From Rickettsiales bacterium (GTDB lineage Bacteria; Pseudomonadota; Alphaproteobacteria; G027485855): DNA of 64,000 nt. The DNA lies in NCBI GenBank assembly GCA_027485855.1, contig JAIXQD010000021.1, positions 124,001 through 188,000 on the forward strand. The letters are read 5' to 3'. Every line of letters starts with the position of its first letter. Position 1 is the first letter of the stretch. The notes under the pieces are model-generated. The model was not told the origin of the DNA. It was given only the letters and a program-made list of their open reading frames with translations, and did not search any database. A program made the position numbers and the translations under genes. Positions 1 to 8,586 of the stretch are shown here, piece by piece.

Positions 1-1363
1 AATCTTCTGTGCTGTCGCCTGCTGTTACATTTGACATATTAACGTTTTTATCACGCATCGCCAAAATACGGTAAGCGTCCTGCGTCAGCGTCATCAAATA
101 TTGGTAACTCTTATTGACATCTTCATCGCGTATATTAACTGCGCTCACATCGGTATAGCTAATGCCTCCGGCACTGGTTTTTGCCGAGGAAATATTTCGC
201 GCAAGATCAAACGCATATGCCCCCGCACTCAGCCAACCTTCAATAGCGCCGGCTTTACCGGTCATATTTGCCGGAGGGGCTTGAGGCGCTGAACCAACAA
301 TACCAATATATTCGTTATAGGCATTGTTATAGTTATTTACATATAGTTGCAGTTGTGTGCGCGCTGCTTTAAGCGGCCCTTGTAATGCAGCAGCACCACC
401 TGTGTGCTTAGATTGAATATTGCCATCACAGCTCCACGAAAAACCCAAAAAAGATGTTTCCGCAGATTTCACGTTAAGTACATTATTTGCCAGCCAATAG
501 GTTTGGGTTACAAGCTGTATGGCTGCTTGATTAAGCGTCTCTGCAGCCGCATGTCCGGCAGTGGTGGAGTCGCGCGCATACAGAATCTTGGCACCACCAC
601 ATACTTTTGGCACTTTAACGTTATCAATGTTGTCCATCGGCCAAGTACCGCCTTTAAACTGCGGGTTACCCGGATCTGGGGCATATAAATCAACGGCTGC
701 CGCCGCTGTATAGGAATTAAAGTCTATTCTTTGGCCACGACTTGTTTGCATTATAGTGGCCAACACACTATTTTCCTGTGGCGCCCCATCAGAACTATTG
801 TCTTGTTCGCAGGCAATTTGAAAATTATGCGCGGCCACACAGGAAATGGTGCGTAAAGATGGTTGTAGCACATCTTCAGCGCTCATCGGACGCGCACTAC
901 CATCTACAGATTTAGCTTCAAGACTGGTTAAAAACCTGTTCCAGCCATTACTGGCAAAGGATGAGCCCTGCTCGGCCACCCACAGCACAACATGCTGCCC
1001 CGCATTAAGCCCGCCATTAATGGGCACTAAAAGCCCAATCGCAAAAACCAAGCGCAGCGGCGCCCATATTTGATTGGCGCGGCCCATAGGTTTGCCCGTA
1101 TGCGCCGTTTCGGCAATCATGACGAGCAGGTGATAAAGTAAAATAACGCTACCTATCACCAACATGCCGTTACTGAAAAAACCCAGCAGATTAACCAAAG
1201 CCGAATTCACTACACTATGCGGAATACCCAAAAATGTGCTGGCTTCGGGGCTACTGCCAGCGCTGAATAGATAATTCAGCCAGCTGACCGCGCTGTCATT
1301 TGCAACTGGCGCAAAGGCCGTAATGCCGCTGGTCGCGGCTGGCTCAGGCAAAAATTGCCCCAT
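1..1363 (-). CDS. DotA/TraY-family type IV secretion membrane protein (partial, 3' end outside window)
   Basis: An uninterrupted minus-strand reading frame runs from an ATG at 1363 off the left window edge, so only the first 454 codons are visible. The protein has hydrophobic segments at about residues 55-84 and 102-117. The second contains IWAPLRLVFAIGLLVPING, the pattern typical of DotA (Dot/Icm systems) and TraY (IncI plasmids). A long hydrophilic, probably periplasmic, stretch follows (about 120-454). DotA/TraY proteins are polytopic inner-membrane parts of type IVB secretion or conjugation machines. The start overlaps the end of the upstream small membrane gene by 20 bp, which points to co-translation. 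The C-terminal membrane segments expected for the family lie outside the window. Family assignment rests on motif recognition, not on a search. Confidence 0.75.
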   Translation of the reverse strand, partial: MGQFLPEPAATSGITAFAPVANDSAVSWLNYLFSAGSSPEASTFLGIPHSVVNSALVNLLGFFSNGMLVIGSVILLYHLLVMIAETAHTGKPMGRANQIWAPLRLVFAIGLLVPINGGLNAGQHVVLWVAEQGSSFASNGWNRFLTSLEAKSVDGSARPMSAEDVLQPSLRTISCVAAHNFQIACEQDNSSDGAPQENSVLATIMQTSRGQRIDFNSYTAAAAVDLYAPDPGNPQFKGGTWPMDNIDNVKVPKVCGGAKILYARDSTTAGHAAAETLNQAAIQLVTQTYWLANNVLNVKSAETSFLGFSWSCDGNIQSKHTGGAAALQGPLKAARTQLQLYVNNYNNAYNEYIGIVGSAPQAPPANMTGKAGAIEGWLSAGAYAFDLARNISSAKTSAGGISYTDVSAVNIRDEDVNKSYQYLMTLTQDAYRILAMRDKNVNMSNVTAGDSTED

Positions 1364-1706
1364 TCAAAAATGCGAATACAAAAACAAATAACATCAACCA
1401 CGCCAAGGCCACGCCGCCCGCTAATACATAAAACACCAAAAGCTGCGGCAGGTGCGCTTTATCGTACACCAGGTTTTTCTTGGCCCGTCCCAGCATGCGC
1501 ACAATACCGGGCGTTTTGCCGGTTTCTTTTATGAGCTGCATATATTCAGGCGTGAGCAGCCCCACGCGCACTAAAATCATCGCGATGGTTTGGCGAAAAT
1601 GCGATACGCTTTCGCTAAAGGCGCCAAAGCCCGTGCCAAAACTGGGCGCAAACATAAAGCCCAGCACGCTGGTTTTTTTCGGCTTTGAGTTTTTGGGTGC
1701 GTTCAT
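1344..1706 (-). CDS. Small membrane protein encoded directly upstream of the DotA/TraY gene
   Basis: The protein has 120 residues. The ATG at 1706 is chosen because a strong ribosome-binding site (GGAGGGG, 1710-1716) lies 3 bases before it; an in-frame ATG at 1718 would put that site inside the gene. The N-terminal two thirds are basic and soluble-looking. The last 35 residues are very hydrophobic (LLVFYVLAGGVALAWLMLFV and onward) and form one or two membrane segments ending in NGAIFA. It overlaps the DotA/TraY gene by 20 bp, so the two are probably co-translated and work in the same secretion apparatus. I do not recognise a named family. It could be a system-specific Icm/Tra accessory protein. 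Confidence 0.7.
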   Translation of the reverse strand: MNAPKNSKPKKTSVLGFMFAPSFGTGFGAFSESVSHFRQTIAMILVRVGLLTPEYMQLIKETGKTPGIVRMLGRAKKNLVYDKAHLPQLLVFYVLAGGVALAWLMLFVFVFAFLNGAIFA

Positions 1707-1850
1707 ACGCCCCTCCAAATAGCTTAAATATATGAATTAAGTATATTATCCATTAGCGCATAAAATAGTTGGCACTCTGTTAATTCTACGCAATCTGTTG
1801 AAAATTAAATGAAAATTTTTAGTAAAACTGCCTCATCAGGAAAATATTCA

Positions 1851-1882
1851 AGAAAAAACCCCGCCAATTTGCACTGGCGGGG
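1851..1882 (-). terminator. Rho-independent terminator of the parvulin gene
   Basis: A perfect 8-bp stem, CCCCGCCA / TGGCGGGG (1859-1866 and 1875-1882), has an 8-base loop. Read on the minus strand it is followed by TTTTTTCTT (from 1858 leftward). It lies about 50 bp after the stop of the parvulin gene. A second small inverted repeat (CTTCGC / GCGAAG, 1893-1911) precedes it. Confidence 0.85.
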
Positions 1883-1930
1883 CCTTTTATTACTTCGCTT
1901 TTTAGGCGAAGCGAGACTTAAAACAGCAAA

Positions 1931-2806
1931 TTAGCCGCCTTTTTTGTCCGAACCAGCTTTGGCGGGCTCGTCCTTGGCGGGGGTGCCATCGGGATTGAAG
2001 CGCTCAATGTTAGCTTTTTGCAGCATCTCACGCAGCACGGCTTGTGCTTCCTGCTGGGCGACCTGACCTTCGATTTGGTTACGAATCTCGGCCAGTGGCG
2101 GCAAGGTGCGTGGGCGCTTATCGGCCACTTTAATCACGTGCCAGCCAAATTGCGTTTGCACTGGTTTTTCAGTGAGCGCGCCTTTGCTAAGCGCAAAAGC
2201 AGCATCGGCAAAAGGCTTCACCATATCGCCTTTGGCAAACCAACCAAGATCACCGCCATTTTGCGCGCTGCCCTTATCGGTCGATTTTTCAGTAGCCAGT
2301 TTGGCAAAATCAGCGCCGTCTTTCAGCTGCTTGATTAAAGATTCGGCATCTTCTTTTTTGGCAACCAGAATGTGGCTGGCGCGCAGCTCATCTTCGGGCT
2401 TGGTTTCTTTTTTCACTTTATCGTAGAAAGCCTGAACCTTAGCATCGGTGATGCGCGACTTCACTTGCTGCTGCAGCCACACATCGGCCACGATGCGATC
2501 TTTGGCGCGGTCTAATTGTGCTTTAACCGCGTCACCGCCTTCTAATTTTGCGGCATAGCCAGCTTTGGCGGCCAGTCTTTGCGCAATGATTTGCTCGACC
2601 ACTTGATTAAGCAGCGTATTTTGCGGCACGCTTTGGCGCAAAGCCGCTGGCACATTGGCCAGCTCTTCGGCCACCTGCGAGCGCAATACGGGGTCGCCAT
2701 TGACCTTAACAATGACGGGGTCGGCGGCGGGTGCTGCAGCGGTTTGCGCCAGCGCCGGAACAGCCAACGCTGTCAGTGCTGTTGCAAGAATAAGGTAGTG
2801 ACGCAT
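1931..2806 (-). CDS. Periplasmic peptidyl-prolyl cis-trans isomerase, parvulin/SurA-like
   Basis: The protein has 291 residues and begins with a clear signal peptide (hydrophobic run, then VPALAQ at about residues 16-21), so it is exported. An N-terminal SurA/PrsA-like helical region (about 30-135) precedes a PpiC rotamase domain (about 140-235). Recognisable rotamase motifs are ELRASHILV, FAKLATEKSTDKGS, NGGDLGWFAKGDMVKPFADA and QFGWHVIKV. The C-terminal tail is Lys/Asp-rich. Such proteins help outer-membrane and secreted proteins fold in the periplasm, relevant here because the window also encodes a giant exoprotein and its barrel transporter. The start has an AAAGGA ribosome-binding site. 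The gene is divergent from secA and ends in its own terminator. Confidence 0.92.
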   Translation of the reverse strand: MRHYLILATALTALAVPALAQTAAAPAADPVIVKVNGDPVLRSQVAEELANVPAALRQSVPQNTLLNQVVEQIIAQRLAAKAGYAAKLEGGDAVKAQLDRAKDRIVADVWLQQQVKSRITDAKVQAFYDKVKKETKPEDELRASHILVAKKEDAESLIKQLKDGADFAKLATEKSTDKGSAQNGGDLGWFAKGDMVKPFADAAFALSKGALTEKPVQTQFGWHVIKVADKRPRTLPPLAEIRNQIEGQVAQQEAQAVLREMLQKANIERFNPDGTPAKDEPAKAGSDKKGG

Positions 2807-2910
2807 GTAAAAATCCTTTCCAGCGGGGAGAATCAGTAAAGCATAGTTTTACTCTTTTGCATCGCTGCCGACAAGATAGCAGATGAGCGCAGATAAATAT
2901 TGAATAAGGG

Positions 2911-2939
2911 TTGTAAGCCGGGCATCGCTCGCTTACATT
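2911..2939 (+). promoter_or_regulatory. Candidate secA promoter overlapping an inverted repeat
   Basis: A TTGTAA (2911-2916) and a TACATT (2934-2939) are separated by 17 bp, a plausible sigma-70 pair 27 bp before the secA start. The same stretch holds a perfect 7-bp inverted repeat, TGTAAGC (2912-2918) and GCTTACA (2931-2937), with a 12-base loop. The repeat covers both promoter hexamers, so it could be an operator or an RNA hairpin. The assignment is by consensus only. Confidence 0.4.
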
Positions 2940-2965
2940 CTGTGCTTCTAGAAGAAGGATTGAGT

Positions 2966-5677
2966 ATGATTACGTCTCTTGCACGCAAATTGTTTGGCTC
3001 TAGCAACGACCGCACGCTGGCCAAATTGCAAAAGCTGGTTCAACGCATCAATGCGCTTGAAGCCGAAGTCAGCGCCTTTTCTGATTTTAAATTGCAAAGC
3101 CAAACCGAGCTTTTGCGCCAAGAGCTTGCCCAAGGCAAAACGATTGACGATATTTTACCACAGGCTTTTGCCGTGGTGCGTGAAGCCGCCAAGCGCGTTT
3201 TAGGCCAGCGCCATTTTGATGTGCAGCTAATGGGTGGTATTGTGTTGCATCAAGGGCGCATCGCCGAAATGCGCACCGGTGAGGGCAAAACCTTGGTGGC
3301 AACCTTGCCGGTTTACCTCAATGCCCTCAGTGGCAAGGGCGTGCATGTGGTGACGGTCAATGATTATCTGGCCAAACGTGACAGCGCCTGGATGGGTCAG
3401 GTTTATAATTTTTTGGGCTTGAGTGTCAGTTGCATTGTGCATGGCCTGAACGATTTTCAACGGCGCGATGCTTATGCCGCCGACATTACATATGGCACCA
3501 ATAATGAGTTTGGTTTTGATTATCTGCGCGACAATATGAAATTCTCGCTGAATGAAATGGTGCAGCGCCCCTTCCATTATGCCATCGTCGATGAGGTGGA
3601 TTCTATTCTTATCGATGAGGCGCGCACACCACTCATTATTTCTGGCCCCGCACAAGACAGCTCAGAGCTATACCGCAATGTCAATCGCCTTATGCCGCTC
3701 TTGCAAGAAAGCGATTTTGAGCGCGACGAAAAAATGCGCACCGTGGTGCTGACCGAAGCTGGCATGCAAAAAGCCGAAGGCTGGTTGGCCGAGCAATCAT
3801 TGCTGCTACCGGGTGGGCTTTATGACGCCGCCAATGTGGCTGTGGTGCATCATCTTAATCAGGCGTTGCGCGCGCATAAGCTGTTTGCCCGCGATGTTGA
3901 TTACATTGTTAAAGATGACAAGGTGGTGATTGTCGATGAGTTTACCGGCCGCATGATGGAAGGTCGCCGCTATTCGGATGGCTTGCATCAAGCCCTCGAA
4001 GCGCGCGAAGGCGTGACCATCCAGCGCGAAAACCAAACGCTGGCCAGCATTACCTTTCAAAATTATTTCCGCCTTTACCCCAAATTAGCAGGCATGACCG
4101 GCACAGCGCTGACGGAAGCTGCCGAATTTGCCGAAATCTATAATTTAGATGTGGTCGAGATGCCGACCAATCGCCCCGTCATGCGCCTTGATGCCGAAGA
4201 CGAGATTTACCGCACGGCCAACGAAAAATACCAAGCCATCATCAAACAAATTGAGGCATGTCGCGCAAAGCAGCAACCGGTGCTGGTGGGCACAGCCTCG
4301 ATTGAAAAATCTGAATTGCTGGCCGAGCTCTTTAAAAAACACGGCATTCCGCACCATGTGCTCAATGCCCGCCATCACGAGCAAGAGGCTTTTATTATTT
4401 CGCAAGCAGGCCGCCCTGGGGCCATCACCATTGCTACCAACATGGCGGGTCGTGGCACCGACATTCAGCTCGGTGGCAATATTGATATGCGCATCAAGCA
4501 AGAGGCCCCCGCCGACGCCAGCGAGGCCGAGCTTGCCGCGCTGCGCGAAAAAATCACCGCAGAAGTGGCACAAGCCAAACAAGTGGTGCTTGATGCCGGC
4601 GGGCTGTGCATTATCGGCACCGAGCGGCATGAAAGCCGCCGCATCGATAACCAGCTGCGTGGCCGCTCTGGGCGGCAAGGTGACCCAGGGGCCTCCAAGT
4701 TTTACCTATCGCTTGAAGATGACCTCATGCGCATTTTTGGCAGCGATAAACTGAGCCCCATTTTACAATCGCTCGGCCTGAAAGAGGGCGAAGTTATTAC
4801 TCACCCGCTTATTTCTAAGGCCTTGCAGCGCGCGCAGACTAAGGTCGAGGCGCGTAACTTTGATATTCGCAAAAACCTGCTGAAGTTTGATAATATCATG
4901 AATGACCAGCGGCAGGTGGTCTATAGCCAGCGCCGCGAAATTATGGCCAGCGATACCGTGTCTGATGTGCTGCGCGACATGCGCCACGAAGTGCTCTCAA
5001 CCGCCATTGCCGATGCCATGCCGCCCAACAGCTACCCCGAGCAATGGGAGCTGCCGCAATTACAAGAGCGTCTGCGCGACATTACCGGCCTTGACCTGCC
5101 CATCATTGAATGGGGCAAGCAAGACAATATCACCGAAAAAGAAATTGCCGAGCGCGTCCTCACCACCGCCGACGAAACCTATGCGCGGCGTGTGTCGCTC
5201 TTGGGTATCGATCGGTGGCAGCAGGCCGAGAAAGCCGTGCTGCTGCAGTTGCTCGACCAAAACTGGAAAGAGCATTTGCAGCGCCTTGACCATTTGCGCC
5301 AAGGCATTGTGCTGCGTGCCTATGCCCAGCGCGACCCCTTCAATGAATATAGCCGTGAAGCGTTTGAATTATTCCGCGGCATGCTCAATGCGTTGCGCGA
5401 AGATGCAACACGCGTGCTCCTGCGCACCGAGCCGCGCCCCATAGACCTTGAAGCCCTCAGCGCTGAAGCCGAAGCGGCTGAGGCTGAAATTATTATGGGT
5501 CGTGGCGCCTTGCCCGAGGATGAAACAAATATCCCACCACCCCCTGTAAGCGAAATCACCCCAATCAGGCTGCAACCGGTCGATCTGAATAATCCGGCCA
5601 CTTGGGGCAGCACGCCACGTAATGCGCCCTGCCCTTGTGGTAGTGGCAAAAAATACAAACACTGCCATGGGCGATAA
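2966..5677 (+). CDS. secA: Preprotein translocase ATPase SecA
   Basis: The protein has 903 residues from the ATG at 2966, which follows GAAGAAGGA. A longer frame opens at 2900 but has no such site. SecA is the ATPase motor that drives unfolded preproteins through SecYEG. Seen in order: Walker [15 protein letters not shown] (about 103-116), [13 protein letters not shown] (about 209), the GMTGTAL segment, [18 protein letters not shown], and [18 protein letters not shown] in the helicase-like second nucleotide-binding fold. A C-terminal zinc-binding tail ([15 protein letters not shown]) of the kind that contacts SecB and lipids closes the protein. Length and motif set are normal for proteobacterial SecA. 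Its last 76 bp are repeated downstream in decayed form. Confidence 0.98.
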   Translation: MITSLARKLFGSSNDRTLAKLQKLVQRINALEAEVSAFSDFKLQSQTELLRQELAQGKTIDDILPQAFAVVREAAKRVLGQRHFDVQLMGGIVLHQGRIAEMRTGEGKTLVATLPVYLNALSGKGVHVVTVNDYLAKRDSAWMGQVYNFLGLSVSCIVHGLNDFQRRDAYAADITYGTNNEFGFDYLRDNMKFSLNEMVQRPFHYAIVDEVDSILIDEARTPLIISGPAQDSSELYRNVNRLMPLLQESDFERDEKMRTVVLTEAGMQKAEGWLAEQSLLLPGGLYDAANVAVVHHLNQALRAHKLFARDVDYIVKDDKVVIVDEFTGRMMEGRRYSDGLHQALEAREGVTIQRENQTLASITFQNYFRLYPKLAGMTGTALTEAAEFAEIYNLDVVEMPTNRPVMRLDAEDEIYRTANEKYQAIIKQIEACRAKQQPVLVGTASIEKSELLAELFKKHGIPHHVLNARHHEQEAFIISQAGRPGAITIATNMAGRGTDIQLGGNIDMRIKQEAPADASEAELAALREKITAEVAQAKQVVLDAGGLCIIGTERHESRRIDNQLRGRSGRQGDPGASKFYLSLEDDLMRIFGSDKLSPILQSLGLKEGEVITHPLISKALQRAQTKVEARNFDIRKNLLKFDNIMNDQRQVVYSQRREIMASDTVSDVLRDMRHEVLSTAIADAMPPNSYPEQWELPQLQERLRDITGLDLPIIEWGKQDNITEKEIAERVLTTADETYARRVSLLGIDRWQQAEKAVLLQLLDQNWKEHLQRLDHLRQGIVLRAYAQRDPFNEYSREAFELFRGMLNALREDATRVLLRTEPRPIDLEALSAEAEAAEAEIIMGRGALPEDETNIPPPPVSEITPIRLQPVDLNNPATWGSTPRNAPCPCGSGKKYKHCHGR

Positions 5678-5966
5678 TATGCAAGTTGCGAAGTCGCTGC
5701 TGCCCCAAGCCTTGCGCCATTTGGGGGCAGCACGCCGCGCAATGCGCCCTGCCGTGCCCTTTCCTTGGATGGCCGCAACAAAAAATATGATGAGTTCCTT
5801 GGGCACTGCCATGGGCGGTAATGTGCAAGTTGTGAAGTCGCTGCTGCCCCAAGCCTTGCGCCATTTGGGGGCAGCACCCCACGCAATACCCCCTGCCATG
5901 CCTTTCTCCTTGGGCGGTAGTGGCAAAAAATATGATGAGCTCCTTGGGCACTGCCATGGGCGGTAA
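5602..5966 (+). repeat. Tandem decayed copies of the secA zinc-tail coding segment
   Basis: The end of secA (5602-5677: TTGGGGCAGCACGCC ... GGCAAAAAATA ... CACTGCCATGGGCGATAA) recurs twice downstream, at about 5720-5821 and 5863-5966. Each later copy carries an internal insertion of about 26 bp. The copies are joined by a nearly identical 43-bp spacer (5678-5719 and 5822-5862), giving a period of about 144 bp. The last copy still reads GGSGKKYDELLGHCHGR before a stop, recalling the SecA tail [12 protein letters not shown], but its upstream half (STPRNTPC) is in another frame. No start codon or ribosome-binding site is convincing, so I treat the copies as duplicated and decaying sequence. A frame open across 5622-5966 joins both copies but matches only partly. 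Confidence 0.8.
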
Positions 5967-5986
5967 AACTTTCCTGCAATAGCTGT

Positions 5987-6763
5987 ATGATTTTTCCTCT
6001 GTCGCAGACATGCCAAACACAGCACCAGCGTGGTTTAGCCATAGGGCCGGTTTTGTTTATTGTGGCCTTGCTGGGTGTGCTGGTGGGGGCACTGGCTGCT
6101 GGCAGTGGCGGCTTTGCTACAAACACCGACCGTGAAAATGTACGCCTGCTGGCAACGCAAATTATTCAGCAGATGCAGACGGTCAAGACTGCGGTCGAGC
6201 GTGTACGCGGCAATGGCTGCACTGATGAGGAAATCAGCTTTGAAAATAGTATTTTAAGCGGTTATGTGAACCCCAACAGTCCACTTACAACAATGCCTTG
6301 GTGTCATGTGTTTCATCCACAAGGTGGCGGGCTGGTGTGGCTTACCCCACCACGTGATGCTTTGGATTGGACCATCAGCAATTACGCCACGGGTCAACGC
6401 GGCACGGTTCGATACTATGCGGTTCGCCATAACGGACGTGATGGTGCATCAGGTACCGTTGTTGGCACAAGTGCATGGTGTGGCACACAACTATGCGGTA
6501 ATGATTTTCTTGCCGAGACCCTATTTGTCAGGCGAGATGTATGTATATATTTGAACGAATTACTTGGTGTATCTAACCCGTCAGGTAACCCGCCAACTCA
6601 ATTTTATCAAATTGATGGCAATCAATGGACCGGCAGTGGGCCAAGAGGAACATGGTGGGCCGCTAATTTCTCAGAGTCTTATCCGGTAATGGCCGGATGC
6701 GTTGAAGGCTATAACGCGCTAGCAGGTATGTACCGCGTATTTCAAGTGCTCGTCGTGCGATAA
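5987..6763 (+). CDS. Exported pilin-like protein with single N-terminal membrane helix
   Basis: The protein has 258 residues. After a short polar leader (to about residue 16) comes RGLAIGPVLFIVALLGVLVG, a single hydrophobic helix, then a charged helical stretch (TDRENVRLLATQIIQQMQTV) and a cysteine-containing, aromatic- and Gly/Asn-rich C-terminal domain. This resembles type IV prepilins and pseudopilins, in which a leader is removed before a hydrophobic helix that packs into a fibre. The usual G-F-T-L-x-E cleavage site is not present, so the assignment is tentative. Six cysteines (for example CGTQLCGN) suggest disulfides and an extracytoplasmic location. No clear ribosome-binding site precedes the ATG. 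It could be a minor subunit for the nearby type IV secretion locus, but that is inference from proximity. Confidence 0.6.
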   Translation: MIFPLSQTCQTQHQRGLAIGPVLFIVALLGVLVGALAAGSGGFATNTDRENVRLLATQIIQQMQTVKTAVERVRGNGCTDEEISFENSILSGYVNPNSPLTTMPWCHVFHPQGGGLVWLTPPRDALDWTISNYATGQRGTVRYYAVRHNGRDGASGTVVGTSAWCGTQLCGNDFLAETLFVRRDVCIYLNELLGVSNPSGNPPTQFYQIDGNQWTGSGPRGTWWAANFSESYPVMAGCVEGYNALAGMYRVFQVLVVR

Positions 6764-6999
6764 CAGGAAACGTGGCTTAGCATGGTGTCTGCGCGCAATT
6801 ATCGGGGCCGGGGTTCTAACTTTTTCTCTGGTTAGCAATAGAAAGCATAAACACACTCATGGGCGGTAAGGCATAAATATTATCGGCAGTTTCAAAGTAG
6901 TGTGGCCGAGATGGTGCGGCAAGGCACGGTTTTTAACCAAAGCTTTTACTAAAATGCTAGGCATAAATAATAAAGCCTTTAGCAGCGTGGCTTATTATT

Positions 7000-8484
7000 A
7001 TGAGCATGGCTGTATCCAATAAACTTTATCGGGCACATGTGGCGGGCTTTAAAAAGGCCGTTAGAGAAATTCGCACTTCTCCGCTAACGGGTCGGCTGCA
7101 TGAGGAAATCAATCAGCAATTTGCTGATAATCTCCGCGCGGACTCGGCGCAAGAGCTACGCGCGGACTCGGCGCAAGAGCTACGCGCGGACTCGGCGCAA
7201 GAGCTAAATACCGCCGATGAACAAGACGCCCTCAGCTTGGCCGTTCGTGCCGCAATAGAGCAGATTGCAGCGGCAGCACCAGTTTTATCTACACAACAGG
7301 CATCTAAATATCAAAACTGGTTGCTGACGCGCTATCGGCAGAACTGGCTCATGCAAACGGGTGATAACCCACCGCAAGCTTTATTACTGGAAGACTTATC
7401 CAAATATGCTGAAGACCTTGCGCTTTATCATGGCACATCCGACACTATCAAAGCTCGCGCAGGCATAAAGCGGGATATTTTTAAAATTGATGGCCCTTTC
7501 GATTTAGCAAAACAGCTCAAAGCCTTGCGTGGTGAAAGCAAAAGCGAATTTAAGCCGCTCACAGCCACTCAACAGGCTTTTATTGCTAACAACGAGGCAA
7601 TTATCATCGAACAAACAGCTCGGTGGCGGCTGGTGATGCCGCTGACTGTGACCGCCAGTCAGGAGTTTGGCTCTGGCACACGCTGGTGCACGGCGGCTCA
7701 GAATGACAACCGCTTCAATAGTTATTTCCCTGATAATGCGCTGCTTTACCTTGAAGCCAGTGGACCAGATGGTATCGGCGGTAAAACAGCGTTTGTCATG
7801 AACAACGGCAAAATCAAAACAATGTATAATGCTGACGATGAAAGCCAAAAGAAAGAACAGCAGCAAGCGCTTATACATGCTTTGCCTGGCTTAGAAAACT
7901 GCTTAAGCAACCTTGCCGCCCACACTGATAAGCTAGCATCTATCATTGACAAAGTAAGCGCTCATAACGCGATTAAATATACGCGCGCCCTATTTCACTT
8001 AGCCCCTGAAGCCACATTCGATGAAACGGCCTTAGTCCGAAAAATAAAGAGCGGCAATTTTAACTCAGGTGAGCTTAACCACGCATTACTGCTGGCCGCA
8101 GATTACAACCTATCACAAGCAATCTCTGAGCTACTGGCCAAAGGCGCCGATGCGAATTATGAAAACAGCCATGCACTGCGCGTACAAGCAGCACGTGGCC
8201 AGTCTAAAGTCGTGCGGCAATTAATTGAGGCAGGCGCTGACGTGCATTCAAATAACAATATCGCGCTCTGTTTTGCGGCAGCTTATGGTCGTGCGGAAGT
8301 TGTAAGACTGTTACTTGAAGCAGGCGCCGATGTGTATGACGGAAATAGCCAACCACTTATTAATGCGCGAATGGGCCGCCACACCGATGTGGTGAATATT
8401 TTAGAAGCACATATTGCCAAGCTTAATACACAAAGAAGACCGACACCAAGCACACCCGTAAAAACGCTTCAGCCTAGCCTTTAA
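7000..8484 (+). CDS. Ankyrin-repeat protein with WCTA-type central domain; candidate secreted effector
   Basis: The protein has 494 residues and no signal peptide or membrane segment. Residues about 46-69 are three exact copies of RADSAQEL, encoded by a 24-bp tandem repeat. The centre (about 200-290) contains SGTRWCTAAQNDNRFNSYFP followed by LLYLEASG and MNNGKIKTMYNADDE. This W-C-T-A ... F-x-x-Y ... L-Y pattern is one I associate with phage and mobile-element proteins of unknown activity. The C terminus (about 360-475) has three or four ankyrin repeats (ALRVQAARGQSKVVRQLIEA, ALCFAAAYGRAEVVRLLLEA). Ankyrin repeats bind proteins and are common in type IV secretion effectors. The locus lies 5 kb from a DotA-like gene. 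Effector status is inference. A second ATG six bases downstream (7006) is an equally good start. Confidence 0.7.
   Translation: MSMAVSNKLYRAHVAGFKKAVREIRTSPLTGRLHEEINQQFADNLRADSAQELRADSAQELRADSAQELNTADEQDALSLAVRAAIEQIAAAAPVLSTQQASKYQNWLLTRYRQNWLMQTGDNPPQALLLEDLSKYAEDLALYHGTSDTIKARAGIKRDIFKIDGPFDLAKQLKALRGESKSEFKPLTATQQAFIANNEAIIIEQTARWRLVMPLTVTASQEFGSGTRWCTAAQNDNRFNSYFPDNALLYLEASGPDGIGGKTAFVMNNGKIKTMYNADDESQKKEQQQALIHALPGLENCLSNLAAHTDKLASIIDKVSAHNAIKYTRALFHLAPEATFDETALVRKIKSGNFNSGELNHALLLAADYNLSQAISELLAKGADANYENSHALRVQAARGQSKVVRQLIEAGADVHSNNNIALCFAAAYGRAEVVRLLLEAGADVYDGNSQPLINARMGRHTDVVNILEAHIAKLNTQRRPTPSTPVKTLQPSL
7135..7206 (+). repeat. Three exact 24-bp tandem repeats inside the ankyrin gene
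   Basis: Three identical back-to-back units start at 7135, 7159 and 7183. Each reads CGCGCGGACTC then GGCGCAAGAGCTA. The unit is a multiple of three, so copy-number change keeps the frame and adds or removes RADSAQEL octapeptides. Exact identity, including third codon positions, implies a recent expansion. Confidence 0.95.
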
Positions 8485-8586
8485 AACATAAGCACAACAA
8501 CACATAATCATAAGGCCTTTCATAGCTGGCGGCAGACTTGTAATTATGCGCACCAGCCCCATATAAGAATGGAAAGGAAGGGGTTT

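Noticed and set aside
4145-4754. Long frames on both strands inside secA (177 and 201 codons)
   Set aside because: Shadow frames of an intact, strongly conserved gene.
5622-5966. Plus-strand 114-codon frame as a complete small SEC-C protein
   Set aside because: Only the last 17 residues resemble the SecA tail; the first part is secA read in another frame and no ribosome-binding site precedes it. Kept as a repeat, not a gene.
5320-6126. Minus-strand frames of 268, 218 and 151 codons with repeated segments over the end of secA
   Set aside because: They arise from the tandem secA-tail copies read backwards, overlap secA and the pilin-like gene, and match no family.
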